A stretch of 64,000 bases of DNA from Brasenia schreberi. Lineage: Eukaryota > Streptophyta > Magnoliopsida > Nymphaeales > Cabombaceae. Both the position numbers and the translations under genes were made by a program. The stretch is taken from the NCBI GenBank assembly GCA_036023115.1, contig JAYKKT010000086.1, positions 10,245,501 to 10,309,500 on the forward strand. The letters run 5' to 3'. This document shows positions 10,656 through 21,636 of the stretch, piece by piece; position 1 is the stretch's first letter; every line of letters begins with the position of its first letter. The notes below the pieces were generated by a model. That model searched no databases. It was given only the letters and a program-made list of their open reading frames with translations, and was not told where the DNA came from.

Positions 10656-11165
10656 GTCTTTCAATTCAAGCACTCACACACATTGAGCTTTCGCTCTTAT
10701 TTGAAAGACCCAAGTAAGGGCCGACCTATACTATTTGGGTTTCATTTCATGTCGTGTGAGTAAGTCTTTCAATTCAAGCACTCTCACACACATTGAGCTT
10801 TCGCTCTTATTTGAAAGACCCAAGTAAGGGCTGACCTATACTATTTGGGTTTCATTTCATGTCGTGTGAGTAAGTCTTTCAATTCAAGCACTCTCACACA
10901 CATTGAGCCTTTGCTCTTATTCCCAAGACCTTAGTAAAGGCCTTATTGCAGTTATATTTGGGTTTCATTTTATGTCGTGTGTGTAGTACTTCAATTCAAG
11001 CACTCATACACATTGAGCCTTCGCTCTTACTCCCAAGACCTTAGTCAAGGCCATACTGCAATTTATATTTGGGTTTAATTTCATGTCGTGTGTGTAAGTC
11101 TTTCAATTCAAGCACGCACCCACATTGAGCCTTCGCTCTTATTTGCAAGACCCGAGTAAGGGCTC
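10656..11165 (+). repeat. Tandem repeat, five units of about 110 bp, solo LTR
   Basis: Units start near 10656, 10764, 10874, 10984 and 11098. The full-form unit contains the inverted repeat GTCTTTCAA/TTGAAAGAC around GAGC/GCTC, and then ACCCAA/TTGGGT. Each unit can therefore fold into two stem-loops. Later units keep only parts of these arms. Confidence 0.85.
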
Positions 11166-11552
11166 ATATACATAATCTATATACATATCTCCCTTCGGCA
11201 CTTACTTTACAAGTCATTTCCCTTCGGTTATTTTCCTTCGGTTATTTCCCTTCAGTATTGTCTTTACATTTCGGGTTTTCCCTTCGGAGTAGCGTGAGTT
11301 TGCATTGCATCTATGCCATACCATGAGGTAGGATGCATATTGCATCAAAGCAAGCCCTGCTCGAATTCGCCCATGTAGTGGAGTGTTCATAACACACAAA
11401 CTAGGTGGCCCGAAGAGGGATAAAAGAAAAGACTTAGGCACGTGCAAATCCACGTGATCTAAAACATGCAATCGCATTTTAAAGACCCGAAATATACACC
11501 TCGAACCGCTTCGTAGACTTTCTCTCCAAAAACTCGATTTTCGCAAAGCGTA

Positions 11553-11681
11553 CAGACTGACCCTTGCGCATCGGTGCAAGAAGGTCTGCGATGATAAGAG
11601 CTTACTTGCTCACAGTCGCCACGTTTAGAAGTCAGTATTAAAAATATCTTCGCTAGCTTAAGTACGCTAGCTGGCACGCCC
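11553..11681 (+). other. U5 structural module, solo F1 LTR
   Basis: Hairpin 1 (11553-11588) has CAGAC/GTCTG, TGACC opposite AAG, CTTGCGC/GTGCAAG and loop ATCG. Hairpin 2 (11652-11671) has GCTAGC arms with one mismatch, and TGGCACGCCC follows at 11672-11681. Confidence 0.65.
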
Positions 11682-11767
11682 TGTTTGCATATATAGGCCT
11701 TAGACACACGAGAGGATCCGCTCCGAGCCCTGAAAAGGCGAGAGGCGGGGATTTTCGCGCGTCTACA

Positions 11768-11772
11768 CCATC
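11768..11772 (+). repeat. Target-site duplication CCATC, right copy (solo LTR)
   Basis: Second copy of the five bases that end at 8461; LTR1 sequence continues from here. Confidence 0.85.
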
Positions 11773-12267
11773 CACCGCCTCTCTTCAAGCACGGTTAGTA
11801 CCCCATCCTTCATCTCACCTTCTTCACTCCCTCTCCACTCTCAGCCACCTAAACCCCACCATAACACCCTAAACTACCCGCCACTACCTAACTACCCTAG
11901 CTACACCCGGCCAGCCATCTCTTTTCCCCAAGGTGTCCCATTCGACCTTCCCTTAAGCTCCCCTTAGGTCCATACTCCCTAACACTCTATACTCTCTTAG
12001 TGACCCTACATACTCACTTGGCCCAGCCCCTTTAATCCCCCCACATCAAGGCGACACCCACTTGCAGCCGGCCACCATCAAGGCGCCTATCCCGCTCCCC
12101 ATTTGCAGCCGGCCAGCACCCTTTGTCGTTCACCCTCGCGGAGCTCCCATTTGCAGCCCAAGGCGAAGGCCAAGCCCACTCTCAAGCAAGGCCTCTACGG
12201 ACCAGCTACTCGTAAGTGCCTAAACTCGGTCTTTAGTTGTATACTTGCTTGAGATTCAATTTGATAC

Positions 12268-12320
12268 GGGGTTGTAATAACGGAGCATAGTCTCCCCCCG
12301 CTTGTAATAACGTGGCTTGG
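12268..12320 (+). promoter_or_regulatory. Conserved TTGTAATAA pair, LTR1
   Basis: Same candidate poly(A) block as in the solo LTR: two TTGTAATAA words around GGAG...CTCC and a C tract. Confidence 0.5.
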
Positions 12321-12449
12321 CACACCCACACACGTGCACTCTCTTAGTTGTGAACGATTTTGAACACACATGGGCCTAATCAGCCCCTAATACATAAGTA
12401 TATACATATACTTTCATTTTCGAAGGGTTTTGCTTAAGTTGGGTGCGTT

Positions 12450-12960
12450 GTCTTTCAATTCAAGCACTCACACACATTGAGCTTTCGCTCTTATTTAAAA
12501 GACCCAAGTAAGGGCCGACCTATACTATTCGGGTTTCATTTATGTCGTGTGGGTAAGTCTTTCAATTCAAGCACTCTCACACACATTGAGCTTTCGCTCT
12601 TATTTGAAAGACCCAAGTAAGGGCCGACCTATACTATTTGGGTTTCATTTCATGTCGTGTGGGTAAGTCTTTCAATTCAAGCACTCTCACACACATTGAG
12701 CTTTCGCTCTTATTCCCAAGACCTTAGTAAAGGCCTTACTGCAGTTATATTTGGGTTTCATTTATGTCGTGTGTGTAGTACTTCAATTCAAGCACTCACA
12801 CACATTGAGCCTTCGCTCTTACTCCCAAGACCTTAGTCAAGGCCATACTGCAATTTATATTTGGGTTTAATTTCATGTCGTGTGTGTAAGTCTTTCAATT
12901 CAAGCACGCACCCACATTGAGCCTTCGCTCTTATTTGCAAGACCCAAGTAAGGGCTCATA
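12450..12960 (+). repeat. Tandem repeat, five units of about 110 bp, LTR1
   Basis: Units start near 12450, 12557, 12667, 12777 and 12890. They have the same unit structure and order as in the solo LTR, so the array predates the two copies' separation. Confidence 0.85.
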
Positions 12961-13358
12961 TACATACTCTATATACATATCTCCCTTCGACACTTACTTT
13001 ACAAGTCATTTCCCTTCGGTTATTTCCTTCCGGTTATTTCCCTTCGGTTATTTCCCTTCAGTATTGTCTTTACATTCGGGTTTTCCCTTTGGAGTAGCGT
13101 GAGTTTGCATTGCATCTACGCCATACCACGAGGTAGGACGCATATTGCATCAAAGCAAGCCCCGCTCGAATTCGCCCATGTAGTGGAGTGTTCATAACAC
13201 ACAAACTAGGTGGCCCGAAAAGGGATAAAAGAAAAGACTTAGGCACGTGCAAATCCACGTGATCTAAAACATGCAATCGCATCTAAAAGACCCGAATTAG
13301 ACACCTCGAAACCGTTTCGTAGACTTTCTATCCCAAAACTCGATTTTTGCAAAGCGTA

Positions 13359-13394
13359 CAGACTGACCCTTGCGCATTGGTGCAAGAAGGTCTG
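13359..13394 (+). other. U5 hairpin 1, LTR1
   Basis: CAGAC/GTCTG lower stem, TGACC opposite AAG, CTTGCGC/GTGCAAG apical stem, loop ATTG. Its downstream partner elements are deleted in this copy. Confidence 0.6.
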
Positions 13395-13561
13395 CAACGA
13401 CAAGAGCTTACTTGCTCACAGTCACCACGTTTAGAAGTCAGTGTTAAAAATATCTTCGCTAGCTTAGGTAAGCCTGAAAAGCCTTAGACACAAGAGAGGA
13501 TCCGCTCCAGACCCTGAAAAGCCAAAAGGGGAGTCGGGGATTTTCTTGTGTCTACAGAGAT

Positions 13562-13579
13562 TGGCACGCCCGGTGGGAC
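13562..13579 (+). promoter_or_regulatory. Primer-binding site, F1 region 2
   Basis: TGGCACGCCCGGTGGGAC lies five bases after the LTR end. It would pair with the 3' end of a tRNA to prime minus-strand synthesis. It resembles the tRNA-Arg type of site known in TAT elements, but I cannot identify the exact tRNA. The leader runs on to the gag ATG at 13695. Confidence 0.8.
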
Positions 13580-13694
13580 GTGAGCCTTTCAAAAATTGAG
13601 TTTTTAGAAGCTTGCAAAAATTTTTCAAGAGGTGTCGTTTTTAACTTTGTTTTCTTTGCTTGTACTTAGGAAATTTTGAAAAAGCTTGAAAAGC

Positions 13695-15097
13695 ATGTCA
13701 AAATCCAATCCAAGTGAAGTGTTGAGCCAAGGCTCATGCGCATCAAGTTCTCACTCTAGGAGGATTTTCAAAAACAAAATAAAACTAGATGAAATCGAGG
13801 ACCTGAGAAGGGAGTTTGAGGCCAAAATCGATGCTCTCAGCCAAGAGGCTGAAGTAGGTGATTCGTGTTCATCAAACGGTGAACAAAGGCCTAAGAAAAA
13901 ATCTGAAAAACCTCGCAAGCACAAAGAGGCCTCCGTAATGGAAGGCAACCAATACCACGAGTCCTTCACACAAAAGGACCGTAAAGCCCTACAGCAGCTG
14001 CTGAAAGGGCAAAACAAAGAGAAAAGAGGCTACGCCCTGTCTGATTTCCTTCCTATGGATTACAAAACAGATAGTGACGACGAAATACCGAACTTTCATC
14101 GGTATGATGGCATGGGAGACCCTAGGTCTCACTTGCAGCTTTTCTCACGTCGAGCCCACAAGAAGAAAAAGGACTCGATGAAATGGGTGTATTGGTTCCC
14201 TTTATCCCTTAAAGGCACAACTGCCAAATGGCTGGCTTCCTACAACTTAAGTTAGTTCGCTACTTTTGAAGAGTTAGCGAACTGCTTCATGCAAAGATTT
14301 GCACACAACGTAGAAGTCACGCCGACTCTGAATACCTTAAGGGATACAAAGCAAGGCATGAACAAAGACGTACATGCCTTCATTATAAGATGGAGGTCAC
14401 TTTTGGGCCAAGTGCGAGAGCCCATATCCGAAGGATGCGCAGTCATGCTCATCCTGGATAACTTTAAAAGCGAGTTAAAAACCCTTCTCTCGCTCCATAA
14501 GATCTCAACTTTCCATAAGTTGATCAAAAAGGCATCCCTTTTCGAAACCAACTTGAGAAAAGGGACATACGATCACTTATGGAAAGGAAGTGTCGTTTCC
14601 AAAACCCGTTTGGAAAAGCCCATCACATACGGGCTACCCACGATGGACAAAGGGGCAAAGCCCCATAAAATCGCCAATGTCTGGGTGGATCCAAGCATGG
14701 CAGGTACTTCCAAAAATTTTGAAAAACTAGAAAACAAAAGGGAGCGAACCTTTCAAAAACCGGTTGAAAAACGGGAATATACACCGCTGGGGCAACCTGT
14801 GTCGGAGGTCCTAGACCTCCTACTTGCCCAAGGCAAGATAGAGCTTCCCGAAATCCCCGAAGGAGTCACTTCCAAAGGGGGGTATTTAAATCGATTTTGT
14901 AAGTATCACCTGCTCAAAGGCCATGATACCAAATGTTGTTTCTCCCTTTTAAATAAAATTGAGAACTTGATAGCGGAGAGCCGGCTCCAGCAAAAGTGGA
15001 ATCCCCAGCAAAACCAGTTTTGAAACTCCAAGGTTCTCCTCAACTCATCCTTAGAGCCAAATTTAGCGCGAACCCTAGGCTGGTCGTGGGGGAAGTG
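13695..15097 (+). pseudogene. gag: Gag, F1 region 2, 5' part (interrupted by element B)
   Basis: Starts at the ATG of MSKSNPSEV. The N-terminus has a charged, probably coiled-coil segment (LDEIEDLRREFEAKIDALSQ), a lysine-rich linker, and then the retrotransposon Gag fold around WVYWFPLSLKG and the NVEVTPTLNTL region. The zinc knuckle FCKYHLLKGHDTKCC is degenerate in its second half. A TAG at 14253-14255 replaces the conserved glutamine codon. A deletion of roughly 200 bases near 14993 removes the end of Gag and shifts the frame. Element B then splits the protease part, which resumes at 29117. Confidence 0.88.
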
Positions 15098-15102
15098 ACT
15101 AC
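15098..15102 (+). repeat. Target-site duplication ACTAC, left copy (element B)
   Basis: Matches ACTAC at 29112-29116. Removing B and one copy restores contiguity with the sister gag-pro genes. Confidence 0.9.
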
Positions 15103-15757
15103 TGTAGACGTGATTTTATTTCAAATCATGGGATTCAAAATCAAACCCTCGAACTACGTCGGGTTGCGCAAGTGTGCCAGTTAGTTTGCTAAAACTAACA
15201 AATTATGTTTTTCTGACTTCTTAGAACAATTGTGGACAAGTGAGATCTTTTCGACTTAGGCCTTCTTGAACTGACGCTCAAGGGTCAGCCTAGATGCTTG
15301 AAATTTGTTTGAATCCATTAGAAAGAAAGAAAAAAAACCAGATTTTCCAAAGTTTCAGATTTGTGTTTAGGTTCTTGATTTCTGAAAATTTTCAGATTCT
15401 TAGATTTGCAGAACCTGTTCAATTTCAGAGGCCTGTTCTCTGAATTTTTAAAAATATTTTTGATTCTCCAAAAATTCTAAAACTTTTATAGAATAGAGAA
15501 CGTATGTGTAGAATCAGAATATATTTTTATTTTATAATTTAGTTCTTTATTTTCTGAGAATTAAATACAGAATCAGAAACTATTATAACATTCAGAACAA
15601 CCCTGTTTCTGTGAATCAGAAGCTCAGAAAAACAGCAATATCTCAGCACTCAGTCATCCAATTTTGATAAAATTTGTTGTGTTAGAAAGATACGGATGTT
15701 AGGTTTTCAAAGAATCAAATTTCATCCAATTTCACTCAGTGGTTGCAGAGATATTGA
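15103..15757 (-). mobile_element. Element B, 3' terminal LTR fragment
   Basis: Nearly identical to the end of the complete B LTR (21447-22100), differing by scattered substitutions and short indels. It is joined at about 15757 to integrase coding sequence, where the two sequences share only two or three bases. It retains the U5 module: hairpin 1 at 15257-15292 (TAGGC/GCCTA, CTTGAGC/GTTCAAG) and hairpin 2 at 15180-15199 (GTTAGTTT/AAACTAAC). Confidence 0.88.
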
Positions 15758-18464
15758 CATGACCTCCACATTCCCCATTGTGGAATTCATGCATGATTAC
15801 CTTAGCCTTTTCGTCATCTATACACCTCAACAAAATCCCAGTGAAACTTTTCTTATAAAGGACGCCTCCCAAGATAACATATCGGGTTGAAACTTTCCTT
15901 ATAAAAATCTTATCTTTAGGGGAAGCAAAATCAGGAAAACTTCCATTTTCTAAAAAGTTTCTAATATCATAAAACCAGGGTTTTTCATTGCTATTTTGGT
16001 CATTTTGGCAGGTTTCAAAACTGTGTGTGGATGGATTAGGCAGGTGGACGATTTCTAAAAACCTAGCTCCCGTAAAGGGGTCTATTTTTATGGAAGATCC
16101 TAGTGATGATAGGGCGTCTGCCACACTATTATCCTCCCTGCCTATGTGAGTGAGTGTGCGTTCTTAGAAAGAGCTCACCAATTGGCTAGCTAATTCAAAG
16201 TAGGGAGTCAACTTCTCATTCTTAACCTGCCAAAATTTTGAAACTTGATTTATAACAAGCATGGAATCTCCCAAAATTTTCACTCGTGATGCCCCTAGAT
16301 TTTTCAAGACTTTTAGGCCTTGTATGAGTGCTTCATATTCAGCCACATTATTGGTACATGAAAAATCTAATCGGAAAGCCATTGGGATTTCTGCCTTTTC
16401 AGGGGATATGAGCAAGATTCCCACACCTGCTCCATGTTGATTTCTTGACCCATCAAAATACATTTTCCATACTTGGTTATTATTGAAATGATTTGATAAA
16501 ATATGTTTTTGAAAGTCATGGGAAAAGATGCCTTCATCGGGCATTTTGTCATGTATGGAATACGTATCTTTCAAAGGTAAGTCAGCAACATGGTCGGCCA
16601 AGGCCTGCCCCTTGATAGAACTTTGGTGATGGAATTTTAAATCATATTCCATCAAAAGAAGCTGCCATTTACCAAGCCTACCTGTTAAGATAGGTTTTTC
16701 GAAAAGATGTTTGATAGGGTCTAGTTTAGATACTATCCAGATCTCATGATCTAGGAAATACTGCCTAAACTTTTGGCAAGCCCATACCAAAGCTAAACAC
16801 GTCTTCTCCATGGCTGGATATTTTCTTTCATATGCCAACAGAGTTTTTGAAATATAGTAAATAGCATATTCTTTAAGACTATCATTTTCATATTGAGCCA
16901 ACAAAGCTCCCAATGCATTCTCATGAATGGAAATGTAAAGTAACAAAGGTTTTCCTGGTTTTGGAGGTTTCAAAACGGGAGGGTTTGTCAAATATGATTT
17001 TAGTCTTTCAAAAGCGTTTTGACAATCACTATCCCAATCAAACCTAACCCCTTTCCTTAGGAGTTTGTTGAAAGGCTCACATCTCGTGGCTAAGTTGGAG
17101 ATAAATCTCCGAATTGCTTGAAGTCGTCCTTGGAGACTTCGAATCTGGGTCAAATTAGAAGGTGGAGGCATGTCTATGATGGCTCGACATTTAGAAGGGT
17201 CGACCTCTATACCTCTTTGGCTGACCATAAACCCTAGAAGTTTCCCTGATTCCACTCCAGAAACGCATTTTTGAGGGTTCAATTTCACTTTATAAATCCT
17301 AAGTCTTTCAAAAGCCTTTTGCAAAGTTTCCAAATGTAAATTTCGGGTTTTTGATTTTACTAAGAGATCATCTACGTATACTTCCAAAAGCTCATGAATT
17401 TGATCATGAAAAATCGTGGTCATGGCTCTTTGGTACGTGGCCCCTGCATTTTTCAAACCAAAAGGCATAACAGTATAGCAATACGTACCCCAAGGAGTAG
17501 TGAAAGCCGTTTTGGCTTGGTCTTTTGGTGCTAGTTTAATTTGATTGTAACCCGAATAGCCATCCATAAAAGAAAACATTTAATGATTTGCAGTGCTATC
17601 TACTATCAAATCTATATTTGGAAGCGGAAAGTTATCTTTTGGAGTGGCTTTATTCAAATTTCGAAAATCTATGCAAATACGAATTTTTCCATTGCTTTTT
17701 CTAACTATAACAATATTTGAAAGCCAATCAGAATATGCAATGGGTTTTATAAATCCAGCTTTTAAAAGATCTTCTAACCCTTCTTTTACTTGGGAGTGGA
17801 TATCAAGATGAATTTTCCTAAGTTTTTATTTTATGGGTTTGACTTGGGGGTCTAATGGCAACTGATGCTCTACCACACGAGGATCTAAACCAGGCATATC
17901 CTCATAAGTCCATGCAAATACGTCTATATAGTCTTTTAAGAATGCAATGAAGGATGCTCTCTCATGCTCATGCAAACAAAGACCTATCTTGACTTTCTTT
18001 GGATTTGACTCACTCCCTAAGTTGACTTCCACAAAATCTCCCCCTACGGCACTAGAAGGTTTATCCAAGTCTAGGACTTTATGGAATTCAGGCAGGCTAG
18101 AGGCAAGATCATCCTCATAAATGAGGGGATCCTCCTTTTCACCTTGATCATTTTCAAGCATTTTTGTCTCTAGGAAAATATCAAAAGAAGACATTTTTGA
18201 ATCTAAACCTTTCTGTTTTTGGGAAATAAACATTTTTTTTGAGTTTTCATAATTTTCTATTTTTTTGGATTTTTGAAAACAAACAGAAGGGGAAACCAAC
18301 ATTTTTTTGGATTTTTGATAATTTTCACCATAAATAACAAAAGGGGGAACAACTAAATCTTTGGAAATCAAACATTTTTTTGGGTTTTTGGGTTTTTCTA
18401 GATTTTTTTGGTTTTTGGAAATATATACTTTTTTTGTATTTTTCTCAAAAGAGGGATCTTCCAT
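15758..18464 (-). pseudogene. pol: Pol, element B second copy, truncated in integrase
   Basis: Starts at the ATG of MEDPSFEK. An N-terminal lysine-rich repeat region (QKSKKIENYENSKK) precedes RT, with FAWTYEDMPG, CIDFRNLNKATPKDN and YVDDLLVKSK, then gypsy RNase H and archaeal-type RNase H (MYFDGSRNQ, GDSMLVINQV). It ends just inside the integrase zinc region at HNGECGGHVN, where LTR sequence takes over. Only three stops break it: TAA at 17826-17828 (glutamine codon), TAA at 17580-17582 (glutamate codon) and TAA near 16162-16164 (glutamine codon). It overlaps the first copy (26044-28866) from mid-RT on. Confidence 0.88.
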
Positions 18465-18469
18465 CCAAC

Positions 18470-18485
18470 CTGCAAAGAAAACGCT
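18470..18485 (-). promoter_or_regulatory. 3' splice-site-like tract between gag-pro and pol, element B
   Basis: On the minus strand GCGTTTTCTTTGCAG/G is a near-ideal plant acceptor lying between the gag-pro TAA and the pol ATG. Pol is in the +2 frame here, against +1 in F1. Confidence 0.55.
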
Positions 18486-18490
18486 ATGAA

Positions 18491-21343
18491 TTAGACTCCA
18501 AATAAGATGTCTAAACCATAGGTCTCGGTTTTAACAGGTTCTAAGGCACCCTTAACCCAATTGGTTTCGGGTGGTGGCTCGAGTGGTATGGATAGGCTAT
18601 ATCCTAAACCATGGCATCCTATATTTGGCATAGGTATAATAGGCTCTAGTTTTCCTTGGCCTTGAACCCCCAATCCTTGGTAAGGAGTATATCCCATATT
18701 TAGCAACATCTTCCAAGGTTTTTTGAATTTTGAAAATTTTTGATATAGAGGATGATTTTGGAAAGATGAATCATCTATGGCAGGTTTACTCATCCTAATG
18801 GTTCTTTTGGGAAGATGGAGGGATTTGGAAGGTTTTGACTTGCCTAAAATACGGACTACTCTCATTTTGGAAGGTTTGGCTATTTTAGGGAGGTTTATTT
18901 TGGCAGTTTCCCGATTGGTCTTTACTTCCTGATTTGGCTCCCCTGATATACAAGGAAAGGTTTGTATTCCATTTAATTGGGGATGGTCTTCTCCAAAAAC
19001 AACCACTACCCGATTTTTCCATGGGATTTTGAGACATCTGTGGAAGGTGGATGGGACGGCTCTAAGAGAGTGTATCCATGGTCTTCCCAATAATAGGTTG
19101 TAATGGGGATTTATATCCAAGACATGGAATAATCCCTCGTGAGGTATTTGTCCGACTTTCATGGGTAATTTTATGGAGCCTAAGGGGTTGGATGGGTTCC
19201 CATCATATCCTATAATGGTTATGGGACTCGGTTCAAGCATAGAGGTAGAGATTCCTATTTGGAAAGCCACATGGAGGGGGAGGATATTAAGGCCTCCTCC
19301 TCCATCGACTAGGCATTTACTAATAGGGTAGCCGTTTAACACCACTTCTATATGGAGTGCTTGGTTATGGATCACATCATACTTTCCCAAATCATTCTCT
19401 GTGAATACAATGGAAGTTTTTGCAAAGACGGGAGAAACCAAGGTAGATAGGGATTCAGGGGATATGGTAGTGTCGACTCTAGTCTTCTCTAAAATCTCCT
19501 CTAGGACTCGTCTATGCTTGGGAGAAATTTTTATCAATTCCAAGATAGACATGTTTATGGGGAGTTTAGAAAGATGCATTTCTAGGTCATAGGGGTTTAT
19601 TACCACACCCTTTTTATCGACACCCTGGGATGAGTTTGGTATGCATGCTTGTGGGGGGCCTGGTAGAACGACCACTCCCTTGCTTGTTTGTTTTGCTAAG
19701 TGTGGGGGTTGATAGATCCTCCTCGATCTAGTCACTTCCTCTACACTATCCCTAGGGCTTGTTCCTACTTTGGCTCTAACTTGGTGTCTCGGGACACCCC
19801 GAATCACTACCAAGGCTTTAGCCGGGGGCGGGTTTCTAAGCGCTCCCTGGATCACTATTGCTTGGGCATTTTTTATTTCAGGAAAGTGTGGTGTGTGAGG
19901 TGTGGGATGCACGATATGCACTGCATGATTGGAGTGTGATAGGGAGCATACCTCTTTTTCCTTCCCACTTGTACTGGCATGGTTAGGGAAGGGTTCTTTA
20001 AAAATGGCCTGGGGTGACTCCGGCTCTTCAGACACGTGCAGCTTACCTTGCTCGATCAAATCCTCTATCCTATTCTTCAGGGCGTAGCAGTGTTGGGTAT
20101 CATGGCCCTTGAGCCTATGATATTTACAAAACTTGTTTAAAAACTTTCCTTGGGGTGGTGCCCCTTCGGGAATCTCCGGGAGTGTTGTGAGACCTTGTGC
20201 CAATAGGATGTCTAGGACCTCTGTGAGTGGTTGTCCTAGGTTAGTGTACTCCCTTCTTTCAAATCTCTTTTTATTTTTTTGGTTTTTTTCGAAATCTTTT
20301 TGCCCTAAAGGTTTTGAGGGTCCTGCTGAACCTTGCTCTACTCGAACATTAGCCACTTTTGGTACTTTTATTCCTCCCTCTGGTGCATGTGGCCCATATG
20401 CCCCAGGTTTTTCAAACTTTTTTGGAAAACTTTTTTCTTTCCATAAATCTTCATAAGTTTCCATTTTCAAATTAGTCTCGAAGAGGGAAGCTTTCTTGAT
20501 CAATTTTTGGAAAGTAGAAATCTCATGTAAGGAAAGGAGGATTTTCAAATCAGTTTTGAAATTGTCTAGGATGAGCATCACTGCACACCCTTCGGAGATA
20601 GGTTCTTTGACTTGCCCTAGGATTGATCTCCATCTAACGATGAAAGCGTGGGCGTCTTCGTTAGGGCCTTGTTTGGTATCCCTCAATGTATTTAAGGTGG
20701 GAGTAACTTCAACATTGTGAGAAAATTCTTGCATAAAACAGTTGGCTAATTCTTCAAAATCGGTAAACTGGCTTAAGTCATAAGAGGCTAACCATTTTGC
20801 AGCATTTCCTTTTAGAGAATGAGGGAACCAATAGACCCACTTAGAGGAGTCTTTTTTCTTTTTATAGGTACTTCGGGAGAAAAGTTGGAGATGAGACCTA
20901 GGGTCTCCATTTCTATCATAACGGTGGAAGCTGGGTATCTCATCATCACTATCGGTTTGGTAATCGAAAGGTAGGAAATCTAATAAGGCATAGGACTTTT
21001 TCTCATGTTTTTGGTTTTTCAAAAGTTGATGTAGAGCCTTTCGATCTTTCATGGTGAAGGATTCGGGCTCAAGTTCTTCTTCAATTTTGGAAACGATCCT
21101 AGGCTTCCTAGAGTGGTTTGATTTCCTATTCGTTTTGGTTTTCCTATCATGGGAAGAGCAGGATTCGACTACTTCAGCTTCTTGGCTTAAAGCGTCGATT
21201 TCTTCTCTTAGTACCTTTATTCCCTCCCTTAGGGCAGCGAACCTGTCTCCTTTTGAAAAGCCTTTTGAAATTTTGTTTGAGTAGCGGCTGGTAGAGTGGG
21301 AGACCCGACTGGATACCTCGCAAGATCCTTTTGAGCTCGACAT
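18491..21343 (-). CDS. gag: Gag-protease polyprotein, element B (intact)
   Basis: This is one uninterrupted frame of 950 codons and the best-preserved gag-pro in the window. I chose the ATG at 21343 (MSSSKGSCEVSS), which aligns with the C and F1 starts; two sense codons upstream remain open. Residues about 30-60 look like a coiled coil. The Gag capsid-type domain lies around 165-265 (WVYWFPHSLKGNAAKWLASY, NVEVTPTLNTLRDTKQ). The zinc knuckle FCKYHRLKGHDTQHC (CX2HX4HX4C) lies near 404-418. Retropepsin covers about 660-770, with active site VDGGGGLNILPLH near 677 and LLLGRPWIHSL near 748. Gag would form particles around the RNA and protease would cut the polyprotein. Pol lies 26 bases downstream, out of frame. 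Confidence 0.92.
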   Translation of the reverse strand: MSSSKGSCEVSSRVSHSTSRYSNKISKGFSKGDRFAALREGIKVLREEIDALSQEAEVVESCSSHDRKTKTNRKSNHSRKPRIVSKIEEELEPESFTMKDRKALHQLLKNQKHEKKSYALLDFLPFDYQTDSDDEIPSFHRYDRNGDPRSHLQLFSRSTYKKKKDSSKWVYWFPHSLKGNAAKWLASYDLSQFTDFEELANCFMQEFSHNVEVTPTLNTLRDTKQGPNEDAHAFIVRWRSILGQVKEPISEGCAVMLILDNFKTDLKILLSLHEISTFQKLIKKASLFETNLKMETYEDLWKEKSFPKKFEKPGAYGPHAPEGGIKVPKVANVRVEQGSAGPSKPLGQKDFEKNQKNKKRFERREYTNLGQPLTEVLDILLAQGLTTLPEIPEGAPPQGKFLNKFCKYHRLKGHDTQHCYALKNRIEDLIEQGKLHVSEEPESPQAIFKEPFPNHASTSGKEKEVCSLSHSNHAVHIVHPTPHTPHFPEIKNAQAIVIQGALRNPPPAKALVVIRGVPRHQVRAKVGTSPRDSVEEVTRSRRIYQPPHLAKQTSKGVVVLPGPPQACIPNSSQGVDKKGVVINPYDLEMHLSKLPINMSILELIKISPKHRRVLEEILEKTRVDTTISPESLSTLVSPVFAKTSIVFTENDLGKYDVIHNQALHIEVVLNGYPISKCLVDGGGGLNILPLHVAFQIGISTSMLEPSPITIIGYDGNPSNPLGSIKLPMKVGQIPHEGLFHVLDINPHYNLLLGRPWIHSLRAVPSTFHRCLKIPWKNRVVVVFGEDHPQLNGIQTFPCISGEPNQEVKTNRETAKINLPKIAKPSKMRVVRILGKSKPSKSLHLPKRTIRMSKPAIDDSSFQNHPLYQKFSKFKKPWKMLLNMGYTPYQGLGVQGQGKLEPIIPMPNIGCHGLGYSLSIPLEPPPETNWVKGALEPVKTETYGLDILFGV

Positions 21344-21424
21344 GATCAACCTGTGAATGGAATCTTATCACAAACCTAAAAATTTAGTTAGTATCACGGA
21401 TTCAAACAAGTTTCTAAGACTCAA

Positions 21425-21442
21425 GTCCCACCGGGCGTGCCA
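21425..21442 (-). promoter_or_regulatory. Primer-binding site, element B
   Basis: Minus-strand TGGCACGCCCGGTGGGAC, identical to the F1 and C sites, four bases inside the LTR end. Confidence 0.85.
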
Positions 21443-21523
21443 ATTCTGTAGACGTGATTTTATTTCAAATCGTGGGATTCAAAATCAAACCCTCGAACTA
21501 CGTCGGGTTGCGCAAGTGTGCCA

Positions 21524-21636
21524 GTTAGTTTGCTAAAACTAACAAATTATGTTTTTCTGATTTCTTAGAACGATTGTGGACAAGTGAGATCTTTTCGACT
21601 TAGGCCTTCTTGAACCGACTCTCAAGGGTCAGCCTA
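21524..21636 (-). other. U5 structural module, element B central LTR
   Basis: Hairpin 1 (21601-21636) pairs TAGGC/GCCTA, keeps TGACC opposite AAG, and has CTTGA/TCAAG apically. Hairpin 2 (21524-21543) is a perfect GTTAGTTT/AAACTAAC with loop TAGC. It is followed by TGGCACACTTGCGC, a partial primer-site mimic. Confidence 0.65.

Larger units (their letters stand above)
8462..11767 (+). mobile_element. Solo F1 LTR inserted inside LTR1
   Basis: It is a complete 3306-base LTR, TGTAAACACC...TCTACA, with no internal region, flanked by CCATC duplications. It has the same order of parts as LTR1: dyad, CCTAA-rich tract, TATA box, C/T-rich leader with CACC-type low complexity, poly(A)-like block, five-unit tandem repeat, and U5 module. 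A solo LTR normally arises when the two LTRs of one element recombine and delete the interior. Open frames across the dyad are low-complexity shadows, not genes. Confidence 0.9.
11773..13556 (+). mobile_element. F1 LTR1, second part (leader, repeats, U5)
   Basis: This is the continuation of LTR1 after the solo LTR, ending TCTACA just before the primer site of region 2. It holds a C/T-rich leader, the conserved TTGTAATAA block (12268-12320), five tandem-repeat units (about 12450-12960), CTTCGGTTATTTCC repeats near 13010-13065, and hairpin 1 of the U5 module. A small deletion has removed the right arm of hairpin 2 and the TGGCACGCCC mimic. Confidence 0.9.

Noticed and set aside
10656..11165. 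CRISPR-like array of regularly spaced repeats
   Set aside because: Whole 110-bp units are repeated, with no unique spacers, inside a plant LTR; it is a minisatellite.
15696..15890. Plus-strand frame at the B integrase/LTR junction
   Set aside because: Antisense shadow crossing a deletion junction; no homologue in the other copies.
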